Shown here piece after piece: positions 1-6,538 of a DNA stretch of 64,000 bases. Location of the stretch: NCBI GenBank assembly GCA_934655875.1, contig CAKUHB010000011.1, positions 1 to 64,000 of the forward strand, in the 5' to 3' direction. The stretch's first letter is position 1, and each line of letters opens with the position of its first letter. This DNA comes from an uncultured Oscillospiraceae bacterium (GTDB taxonomy: Bacteria; Bacillota; Clostridia; Oscillospirales; Oscillospiraceae). The position numbers were made by a program, and so were the translations under genes. The notes under the pieces are model-generated. The model searched no databases. It had not been told where the DNA came from and was given only the letters and a program-made list of their open reading frames with translations.

Positions 1-2
1 TT

Positions 3-797
3 TTGAGAAGCTCCTTTCAGTCTTCATTTCTTTTGGCTCCACGCCTAACCTTTTCAGTTAGGAACGTGTCGCACCTCATTTCGGATCTCAGTGAAATTCC
101 GGAGCCGACCGGCGACACGCCGATGGCTGTGGCCGTCGCCGAACCGGCAAGCAGCCGCAAAGCGCCGAAAACATTAGAAGAGCGGCTCGCCGACGGCCCG
201 AAAATCACGCTGGAGGAGTGGCGGAACGGCGAAAAGATCGACCGCACGATCTCGCACGTGTACGGCGGATGGGATCATGCGGAGCTGATCAGCGATGATC
301 CGGCTCTGTGTATCCGCCGCATCACACGCGAGGAGGACGACGCGGAGAAAATGCAGTATATGGCGGCCGATCCCGCCGACCTTCTGCCCGTGCTGACCGG
401 GAAGATTCGCTTCGATCTGACGTGGCTGGCGGAAAACTACAAAGCTGTCAGCCTGGACGATCAGGCATTTATCATCCGGGACGAGGACGGAAACTCCGTC
501 AGCGAATACTTCTGGGCGGTCTATGGCGCGAATGACGGAAAGGGCTGGGTCAGACTTGAGATCATGCATGACACGACCTGGAATCTTTCTCCGGACTATA
601 TCGTGGACGGCACATTTGAGGAAGCTTACTATTACACGACGGCAGACGGCTATGAATTTCTCATCACCGCGGACGGCGATACCGTCTGGGCGGACTGCAC
701 GACCGCAAAGACGAGCGTCAGCCTGTACGGCGCGTATCTGACCACCGCCGATCTGGAGCAGATCGTCGAGCATCTCGCAGTCTCGATCGCGGACTGA
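3..797 (+). CDS. DUF4367-like C-terminal domain protein, 5' end unresolved
   Basis: The frame is open from the left edge to a TGA at 795-797 and ends in a beta-rich region of about 100 residues (YYYTTADGYEFLITADGD, then a stretch rich in S, Y and L, then DLEQIVEHLAVSIAD). This resembles the DUF4367 domain found in Firmicute membrane or anti-sigma-type proteins. I see no ribosome binding site before the TTG at 3 or the ATG at 123, and the first 40 codons do not look like a normal N-terminus. The gene therefore either starts outside the window or has lost its 5' part. The neighbouring minus-strand sigma/anti-sigma pair makes a role in envelope signalling possible, but function is unknown. Confidence 0.5.
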   Translation: MRSSFQSSFLLAPRLTFSVRNVSHLISDLSEIPEPTGDTPMAVAVAEPASSRKAPKTLEERLADGPKITLEEWRNGEKIDRTISHVYGGWDHAELISDDPALCIRRITREEDDAEKMQYMAADPADLLPVLTGKIRFDLTWLAENYKAVSLDDQAFIIRDEDGNSVSEYFWAVYGANDGKGWVRLEIMHDTTWNLSPDYIVDGTFEEAYYYTTADGYEFLITADGDTVWADCTTAKTSVSLYGAYLTTADLEQIVEHLAVSIAD

Positions 798-809
798 GCA
801 AAAAAAGAA

Positions 810-844
810 GCGCCGGAGCGGATACAATGGATCTGCTCCGGCGC
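810..844 (-). terminator. Intrinsic terminator of the sigma/anti-sigma operon
   Basis: A 14-bp stem with one mismatch (GCGCCGGAGC paired with GCTCCGGCGC) is followed on the minus strand by a T-rich run (the A-run at 800-808 on the plus strand). It lies just past the stop of the minus-strand gene at 859, and converges with the plus-strand gene ending at 797. Confidence 0.8.
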
Positions 845-858
845 GATATGCTGTTGCG

Positions 859-1692
859 TTAATTGGGGTCGGCAAAGGGGCCGTCGTAGAGGATATAGAC
901 GTCGAAGCCGTCGTGCGCGCCCTGCACGGTGAACCAGTGCGCTTCTACCAGGATGACCTCGGGGTTCGACGCGTCGTAATAGACCTCGACTTCCCCCTCG
1001 TTGCTCGCGAGCGCGCCCTTCGGGACGGTATCTTCGCCGCTGAACGCCGCTGTTCCCGCGAGCGTGAAGCCGTCCGGTACGACGCCCTCGATCCGTCTTC
1101 CGTACTGCGTATAGATCTTCTCATAATATGCTTCGCTCACATCCGGGTCATCGCCGAAATCCTCCGCGCTCCATAGGGAAATATAGTAATTCCCGTCGAA
1201 GCACACCAGCTTTTTCCCCCGGAGCCGTTCGTCCACGTACCGGACGTAGGCGTTATGCGGCGGCGTGCTGACCAGCGTTCCTGTTTCATCAACCGTTCCG
1301 TCCGTTCTTACCTCGTGATACACATAGATCCACTCCGGGATATCCGGGTTCGTATAATACGCACAGGTTTCAAAGCCGTTATCAACATCGGTCGTTCCGG
1401 CGTATGTGAAGCCGTCCGGCAGTTCCTCGGCGTTGGCCAGATACGGCGAGATCACATACGTCCTGCCGTTGACCACCGCACGCGGAGGGCCGCCGTAGTC
1501 GGTCGTTCCCTCCTGCGGGGTCGACGGCTTCTGCGAAAATGCAGGGATCGCCGCGAGGAGCAGGCACAGGCAGGCTGCGGCTGCCGCCCATGCTATCCAG
1601 CCGCGTCTTTTCCGCACCGGCTTTCTGTCAGCAGCTTCCACATAGGCCGGAGCGACCAGCTCCATCTTACTTAGCAGTTCGTTTCCTCTCAT
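859..1692 (-). CDS. Putative membrane-anchored anti-sigma factor
   Basis: 277 residues starting at the ATG 1690-1692, which overlaps the sigma-factor stop as ATGA, so translation is coupled. A short cytoplasmic N-terminus (ELLSKMELVAPAYVEAAD) and basic KPVRKRR precede one membrane segment at about residues 31-50. The rest is an extracytoplasmic domain with repeated beta-type motifs (PDGFTYAGT, PDGFTLAGT) like DUF4367-family proteins. Placement directly after an ECF-type sigma gene and the one-membrane-span topology indicate an anti-sigma factor that holds the sigma factor at the membrane until a signal releases it. The family is inferred from context and architecture; there is no obvious zinc anti-sigma HxxxCxxC motif. 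Confidence 0.65.
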   Translation of the reverse strand: MRGNELLSKMELVAPAYVEAADRKPVRKRRGWIAWAAAAACLCLLLAAIPAFSQKPSTPQEGTTDYGGPPRAVVNGRTYVISPYLANAEELPDGFTYAGTTDVDNGFETCAYYTNPDIPEWIYVYHEVRTDGTVDETGTLVSTPPHNAYVRYVDERLRGKKLVCFDGNYYISLWSAEDFGDDPDVSEAYYEKIYTQYGRRIEGVVPDGFTLAGTAAFSGEDTVPKGALASNEGEVEVYYDASNPEVILVEAHWFTVQGAHDGFDVYILYDGPFADPN

Positions 1693-2249
1693 ATCGTGTA
1701 ACCCTCCTGTTCCAGATAGTCCCGCAGCCCGTTCCGGCAGCGGAACAGCGTGGTCTTTACCTTGCTTTCGGATACTCCAAAGCGTTTGGCAATGTCCGCG
1801 ATGGGTTCGAGATACCAGTACCGGCGGAGGAACATGTTCCGCTTCTCCGTGCTGAGACTGCCGAGAAACCCGTTGATCGCGTCGCGCAGCGCGTTTTCCT
1901 CCATGCGGCACGCGGCGTCATCGGGTGCCGGGATGCACTGCTCCATCTCCGCGCTGAGCTCACAGATGAACGCGCTGCGCTTCAGCCGGCTGCGGTCGCG
2001 GCAGCAATTCAGGGAGATATGGCGCACGATCCGCGCGAGGAACGCATAGAAATAGCTCCGCGGCTCATGGGGTGGAATGGTGTTCCACGCTTCCATATAG
2101 GTATCGCTTTCGCATTCCTCCGCGGTCTGCCGGTCGCAAACGATCCCCTGTGACAGCGCGCGCAGGCGGCTGCCGTATTTCTCCGTTGTGTTCCGGATCG
2201 CGTCTTCGTCGCGCCGCAGGTACAAATCAACGATATGATCATCGTCCAA
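1689..2249 (-). CDS. ECF-type sigma-70 family RNA polymerase sigma factor
   Basis: A sigma factor of about 186 residues. I place the start at the TTG at 2247-2249 (protein MDDDHIVDLYLRRDEDAI), because AAAGGAG sits 9 nt upstream and this matches the usual family start. A longer frame opens at 2273. Region 2 covers about residues 8-80 (AEECESDTYMEAWNTIPP, FYAFLARIVRHISLN) and region 4, with its helix-turn-helix, about 110-170 (IADIAKRFGVSESKVKTTLFRCRNGL). It redirects RNA polymerase to a small envelope-stress type regulon. The downstream overlapping gene is its likely anti-sigma factor. A TATAAT -10 element lies at 2337-2342 on the minus strand, back to back with the promoter of the acetyltransferase operon. 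Confidence 0.85.
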   Translation of the reverse strand: MDDDHIVDLYLRRDEDAIRNTTEKYGSRLRALSQGIVCDRQTAEECESDTYMEAWNTIPPHEPRSYFYAFLARIVRHISLNCCRDRSRLKRSAFICELSAEMEQCIPAPDDAACRMEENALRDAINGFLGSLSTEKRNMFLRRYWYLEPIADIAKRFGVSESKVKTTLFRCRNGLRDYLEQEGYTI

Positions 2250-2382
2250 GGCTTTCCACTCCTTTCCTGCCAATTTGAAGGGCCTTCACCCGGATAAGCA
2301 CCGTTTGGAGCCGGGAGGTTACATGAGTTCAGAAGAATTATAGCAGAAAAATCGAAGCATTTCGACATGACTGAAGAAACGC

Positions 2383-2411
2383 TTGACAAGCAGAGCCGCC
2401 CGGCGTATGAT
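2383..2411 (+). promoter_or_regulatory. Sigma-A promoter of the acetyltransferase operon
   Basis: Consensus TTGACA at 2383-2388 and TATGAT at 2406-2411 with a 17-bp spacer. Expected transcription start is near 2418, about 100 nt before the first start codon. Confidence 0.8.
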
Positions 2412-2437
2412 AACGACATCATATAAGCCAGACGCTA

Positions 2438-2483
2438 AGACGCAGTGCTGATCCGGAAACCGATCACGCACTGCGTCTTTTTT
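2438..2483 (+). terminator. Leader terminator/attenuator hairpin before the acetyltransferase genes
   Basis: The stem AGACGCAGTGC (2438-2448) pairs with GCACTGCGTCT (2468-2478) and is followed by six T residues. It has the form of an intrinsic terminator but lies between a strong promoter and the GNAT start codon. It therefore either ends a leader RNA of about 65 nt or works as an attenuator for the operon. Confidence 0.7.
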
Positions 2484-2517
2484 CGTCTGGAAAGCCGGAA
2501 AAACGGAGGAAGCTATC

Positions 2518-3072
2518 ATGACATCTGCATATACGATCGAACGCGCGCGGCCGGAGGACGCTGCGGCGCTGCTGGAGTATCTGAAGATCATCGGCGGCGA
2601 GACGGACAACCTCAGCTTCGGCCCGGAGGGCGTACCGCTGAGCGTTGAAGCGGAGCAGGATTATCTGCGCGCGCAGTGCGATTCAGTGAACAACGTCCAG
2701 TATCTTGCCAAGGTGGACGACGAGATCATCGGCACGGCCAGTCTGAACCGCAAGCCCGGGCGGATGCGCCACCGCGGGGTGTTCGGCATCAGCCTGAAAA
2801 AGGCATGGTGGGGCTGCGGCGCGGCGTCTGCGCTCATGGAAGCGATCCTCGCCTTTGCCGGAGAGAACGGCTTTGAGCAGCTGAATCTTGAGGTGCGCAG
2901 CGACAACGCCCGCGCCATTCATCTGTACGAAAAATACGGTTTCCGGAAGCTGTGCACCTTCCCAGCGTTTTTCAAGATCCGCGGCGAAGCGGTCGACTAT
3001 GACCTGATGAATCTTGCACTGGCGCAGGAACCGGCGGACGGAAAAACGGAGACGCGCGTCAATGAGACGTGA
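2518..3072 (+). CDS. GNAT family N-acetyltransferase
   Basis: 184 residues, ATG preceded by GGAGGAAGCTATC. The fold is a single GNAT domain. The acetyl-CoA pyrophosphate loop is around residues 97-107 (KKAWWGCGAASALMEA), followed by the typical LNLEVRSDNARAIHLYEKYGFRKL motif near the C-terminal third. These enzymes move an acetyl group from acetyl-CoA to an amine on a small molecule or a protein; the substrate cannot be read from the sequence. The next gene starts inside the last codons of this one, so both acetyltransferases are made from one mRNA. The shared leader hairpin suggests induced expression, as in many drug-modification operons, but that is inference. Confidence 0.85.
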   Translation: MTSAYTIERARPEDAAALLEYLKIIGGETDNLSFGPEGVPLSVEAEQDYLRAQCDSVNNVQYLAKVDDEIIGTASLNRKPGRMRHRGVFGISLKKAWWGCGAASALMEAILAFAGENGFEQLNLEVRSDNARAIHLYEKYGFRKLCTFPAFFKIRGEAVDYDLMNLALAQEPADGKTETRVNET

Positions 3073-3691
3073 GGTCTATCCACGCCCGCAGGACAGGCAG
3101 ATCGTTTACTTGCAGGACGTCATCACCGGCCCGAATATCGAGGTCGGCGACTATACGATCTACAATGATTTTGTCCACGACCCGCGGGAATTTGAAAAGA
3201 ACAATGTCCTGTATCATTACCCGGTCAACGGCGATCGGCTGATCATCGGCAAATTCTGCTCCATTGCGTGCGGCGCAAAATTTCTGTTTGCCAGCGGGAA
3301 CCACGCGCTGCGGTCGCTGGCGACCTATACGTTCCCCGTTTTCTTCGACGAATGGGGGCTTGATGCAAAAAACATCCGCGACGCGTGGGACAACAAGGGC
3401 GATATCGTGATCGGCAGCGACGTCTGGATCGGCTACGAAGCGGTCATCATGGCGGGCGTGACGATCGGAGACGGGGCGATCATCGGCACACGGGCCGTGG
3501 TGACAAAGGACGTGCCGCCGTACACGATCGTCGGCGGCGTCCCGGCAAGGCCGATCCGCAGGCGGTTTGACGACGCGGTGATCGAAACGCTGGAGACGCT
3601 GCGCTGGTGGGATTGGGACTATGAGAAAATCAGGCGCAATCTCCCCGCCATTCAGTCCGGCGATCTCGCGGCACTGGCACGTGCAGAATGA
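3062..3691 (+). CDS. Xenobiotic O-acetyltransferase, Vat (streptogramin A)/CatB-like
   Basis: 209 residues from the ATG at 3062, the same size as VatD-type enzymes. The left-handed beta-helix hexapeptide repeats are visible (IVIGSDVWIGYEAVIMAG, then VTIGDGAIIGTRAVVTKDV), followed by PPYTIVGGVPARPIRRRF, a hallmark of the family. The likely catalytic histidine is His81 in SGNHALR. Family members acetylate streptogramin A, virginiamycin M or chloramphenicol with acetyl-CoA in the cytoplasm. It overlaps the GNAT gene by 11 nt. True antibiotic resistance is not proven, since many chromosomal CatB-related enzymes have unknown substrates. The start codon is fixed by the family length and by coupling to the upstream stop. 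Confidence 0.8.
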   Translation: MRREVYPRPQDRQIVYLQDVITGPNIEVGDYTIYNDFVHDPREFEKNNVLYHYPVNGDRLIIGKFCSIACGAKFLFASGNHALRSLATYTFPVFFDEWGLDAKNIRDAWDNKGDIVIGSDVWIGYEAVIMAGVTIGDGAIIGTRAVVTKDVPPYTIVGGVPARPIRRRFDDAVIETLETLRWWDWDYEKIRRNLPAIQSGDLAALARAE

Positions 3692-3720
3692 GCCTGACCG
3701 CCCGCGGGACGGCATCTACG

Positions 3721-3753
3721 GGAGAGGAGCGGAAACGCCCCTCTCCGATTTTT
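3721..3753 (+). terminator. Terminator of the acetyltransferase operon
   Basis: GGAGAGGAGCG pairs with CGCCCCTCTCC (one mismatch, GAAA loop) and is followed by a T-rich run. Confidence 0.8.
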
Positions 3754-3763
3754 CCGATATCGG

Positions 3764-3811
3764 TTGACAAGCGTTTACTTCTATGGTATGCTCGATACAT
3801 AACAGTTGTTA
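3764..3811 (+). promoter_or_regulatory. Promoter and BlaI-type palindromic operator of the M56/BlaI operon
   Basis: TTGACA at 3764-3769 and TATGCT at 3787-3792 with a 17-bp spacer. A perfect 12-bp palindrome, TAACAGTTGTTA (3800-3811), covers the expected transcription start. It has the TnACA-TGTnA style of BlaI/MecI operators, and a BlaI gene lies in the same operon, so autorepression is likely. Confidence 0.7.
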
Positions 3812-3833
3812 ACTCTTGATGGGAGGGAACGCC

Positions 3834-6116
3834 ATGCTAAGAGATGCTTTGACGATTTCGGCGCTGATCGCAGCGGTTCTGCTGGTACGGGCAGTATTCA
3901 AAAAGCACGTGCCGAAGCGGATGGTCTATGCTTTGTGGCTGGTGGTGCTGCTGAAGCTCTGCCTGCCGGGAGCGCTGTTCTCCCTGCCGGTGCTTCCGGC
4001 AGAGCCTGCGGCGGCTCCAACGCAGCATGCAGCGCTTCCGGCGCAGGCTGCACCGGTGCCCGCACAGGCCGCGGCACAGCCGCAGGTTTCCGTGCGGCAG
4101 CCGGCTTCTCCTGTGCCGTCGGCACCAGAGCCGCTGACGACGGCACAGATTTTTCAGATCGTCTGGGTGGGCGGCAGCACGCTGCTGGGGCTCTGGATGC
4201 TTAGCACGTGGCTGGTGTTCACGGTTCGGCTGCGCAAAAATCGCCGGTTTCTCGGCAGGCACGGCAGGACGCGCATTTTTGTTTCCGATACGGTTCAATC
4301 GCCGTGTCTGGCCGGTCTCGTTCCGGCGGTCTATCTGACGCAGGGTGCGCTGCAAACGGATGCGTCCGAATTGATCCTGCGCCATGAGCTCACACATCTG
4401 CGGCATCTGGATTTCCTTTGGTCGTTCTGCCGGACAGCGGCGGTGATCGTCTACTGGTGGAATCCATTCATCTGGCTCGCCGCGATCGTCTCCAAGCGCG
4501 ACGCGGAGCTGGCATGCGACGAAGCCGTCGCCGCGACGCTCTCATCCGCGCAGCGGCTTGCCTACGCGAGAGCCATTCTGGCGCAGGCGCCGCGCAGGGC
4601 GGCAGCCCTGAGCCTTGCCGGGCCGCCGGTCAAGGAGCGCATTGTGTTTCTGACGAAAAAGCAGCGCACGAGCGTCCTGTGCGTCATTCTTGCTGTGCTG
4701 CTCGTCGTGACTGCTGCCGGCTGCTCGTTTGCGGAGCTGACGCAGCAGAAAACGGCAGAGATCACGCTGCCGGAAAACGCTCCGGTCACGGCGGAACCAG
4801 CGGATACACCGATTGAGCAGGACGCCCCGGCGGATCTGCCGGTCAAGCAGGAAACGCCGCTGCTTGTCAACGACGGAAGCTATGATACGTCGCAGCCTTT
4901 ACAGGACTGGGAGCTGACGCGCGCCGACGGCGTGCAGACCGGCATGACGCAGGCGCAGGTCGAAGCGATCACGGGGCCGCTCACCGAGAATGAAAACGGC
5001 ATCTTAATGGATCGTCAGAACATTTCCTATAACTTCTGGGATCGCAGCGAAAGCGAAAGCGAACCAAAGCTGACCGAAATGACCTGGATCGCGGAGGTGG
5101 CAAACGATGCGCTTGTCTATACGACCTCGCAGGACGTGCCTGCCTTCCGCGGCATCTGCCTCGGCGATACGATCGACGAAGTATTTGATCAATTCCCCTG
5201 TACCGACCGCGAGCTCAAAAGATGGGAGACACAGTATGTCTACGGCTACGAGGGCGCGGACAATTACGCAGTTCTGCACCTCATCGCCGACAGCTACTAC
5301 ACGCTTGATTTCTTTGTCCAAGGTCAGTGGCGCGTGTCTATCCGCTTTTCCCGTGTTCAGCAGCGCGTGTTCCAAATCCAAATTTATGCCGAAACGTACT
5401 GGCAAGATATGAGTCAGGCAGGAGAAGAGATGGCCGCCCGGGCACAGACCATGACGCTGACCGTTTCGTCCGGCGAGAAATACACGCTGTCCGACGCGGA
5501 TACGGCAGCCGTGGAGGAGATCTACTCCGACGATTCCATGAGACCCGGCGGATGGGAGTCCGTATGCGTGTATCAATTTGACATCCGGAATTGCAGCTAC
5601 CGGCTGGATGAAACGTTTGAGCTTGCGGAGACGGTCGTGCGGATCGATGCAGAGCACTACGAATATTACATGAAGCGTCTCACAAGCGACGAATCGGAGA
5701 CGATGAGAACGCTCATTGACCGGTACCGGCCAAACGCGCTTCAGCCCGTCCTCCTGCGGAGCGTGACCGGGACTTCAGTCACAGCCGAACACATTATCCT
5801 GCTCAGTTCCTATCTTGAGGAGGATCTGCAGACGCTCAACGATCTGTACATCCCGCCGGAGGACTATCAATACGGATATTATTATCGAAGGATCTCCAAC
5901 AAAACTTACACCTATACGGTCGACCCGGACGCGCCTGTCACGATCTATGATGTCTCGCAGGTCTATGGCGCGGGCGAAGACCGGCTGTATACCTTTGAAA
6001 TCTGGCAGGATTTCGTCACGGCTGTGCAGGCCGACGAGGGGCTGCTCATCCAGCCCTATGTGCTTACCATACAAAATGGCGTTGTAACGAAGCTCGAGGA
6101 GAAATTTTATAATTAA
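3834..6116 (+). CDS. BlaR1/MecR1-type M56 family membrane metallopeptidase (copy 1)
   Basis: 760 residues from the ATG at 3834, preceded by GGGAGGG. Two membrane helices lie within residues 1-50, a proline/alanine-rich linker follows (about 55-100), then another helix near 105-130. The zinc motif HELTH starts at His184, and the family CDEAVAATL segment follows. A last hydrophobic segment near residue 285-300 ends in AAGCSF. The outer C-terminal domain of about 450 residues is not a penicillin-binding domain; it contains two PepSY-like or beta-rich segments of unknown ligand. By analogy with BlaR1, ligand binding outside would trigger cleavage of BlaI. It is a close paralogue of the gene at 6532; the first 300 residues match almost position by position while the sensor domains differ. 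Confidence 0.85.
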   Translation: MLRDALTISALIAAVLLVRAVFKKHVPKRMVYALWLVVLLKLCLPGALFSLPVLPAEPAAAPTQHAALPAQAAPVPAQAAAQPQVSVRQPASPVPSAPEPLTTAQIFQIVWVGGSTLLGLWMLSTWLVFTVRLRKNRRFLGRHGRTRIFVSDTVQSPCLAGLVPAVYLTQGALQTDASELILRHELTHLRHLDFLWSFCRTAAVIVYWWNPFIWLAAIVSKRDAELACDEAVAATLSSAQRLAYARAILAQAPRRAAALSLAGPPVKERIVFLTKKQRTSVLCVILAVLLVVTAAGCSFAELTQQKTAEITLPENAPVTAEPADTPIEQDAPADLPVKQETPLLVNDGSYDTSQPLQDWELTRADGVQTGMTQAQVEAITGPLTENENGILMDRQNISYNFWDRSESESEPKLTEMTWIAEVANDALVYTTSQDVPAFRGICLGDTIDEVFDQFPCTDRELKRWETQYVYGYEGADNYAVLHLIADSYYTLDFFVQGQWRVSIRFSRVQQRVFQIQIYAETYWQDMSQAGEEMAARAQTMTLTVSSGEKYTLSDADTAAVEEIYSDDSMRPGGWESVCVYQFDIRNCSYRLDETFELAETVVRIDAEHYEYYMKRLTSDESETMRTLIDRYRPNALQPVLLRSVTGTSVTAEHIILLSSYLEEDLQTLNDLYIPPEDYQYGYYYRRISNKTYTYTVDPDAPVTIYDVSQVYGAGEDRLYTFEIWQDFVTAVQADEGLLIQPYVLTIQNGVVTKLEEKFYN

Positions 6117-6148
6117 CAGGACATCATCCACGACAGGAGGGACAAAGC

Positions 6149-6538
6149 ATGGAGCATATCCGGTTATCGGACGGAGAATGGAAGCTGATGAAGACGCTCT
6201 GGGCCAGACAGCCGCAGACGATCGCGGAGCTGGTGGCCGCGCTTGCCGCGGAGACCGGCTGGACGAAGGCGACGATCTTCATGATGCTCAAGCGGCTGAT
6301 CGCCAAGGGTGCGGTCACGATGGACGACAGCGGAAAATTTCAGGAATACAGCGCGGCCATCACCTATGCCGACGTGGAGCCGGAGGAGACGGAGTCGTTT
6401 CTGACGAAGGTCTACGGCGGGAGCGTGGGGATGATGGTTTCGAGCCTTGTCGGACGCGGCGCGCTGTCGGAGCAGGAGATCCGGGAATTGAAAGCCATAT
6501 TGGACGCGGCGGAAAAACAGGAGGAGACGCCATGCTGA
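6149..6538 (+). CDS. BlaI/MecI/CopY family transcriptional repressor
   Basis: 129 residues, ATG after AGGAGGGACAAAGC. The winged helix-turn-helix lies in residues 1-75 (LSDGEWKLMKTLWARQPQTIAELV, then GWTKATIFMMLKRLIAKGAV), followed by a dimerisation tail. BlaI-family proteins bind palindromic operators as dimers and are cut by the partner M56 peptidase. Here the gene sits between two such peptidases: it follows copy 1 by 32 nt and overlaps copy 2 by 7 nt. The likely operator is at 3800-3811, making the operon self-regulated. Confidence 0.92.
   Translation: MEHIRLSDGEWKLMKTLWARQPQTIAELVAALAAETGWTKATIFMMLKRLIAKGAVTMDDSGKFQEYSAAITYADVEPEETESFLTKVYGGSVGMMVSSLVGRGALSEQEIRELKAILDAAEKQEETPC

Noticed and set aside
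6178..6531. 5' extension of the second M56 gene inside blaI
   Set aside because: This frame runs through blaI out of phase and gives an Arg/Gly-rich sequence; the ATG at 6532 matches the paralogue's start.
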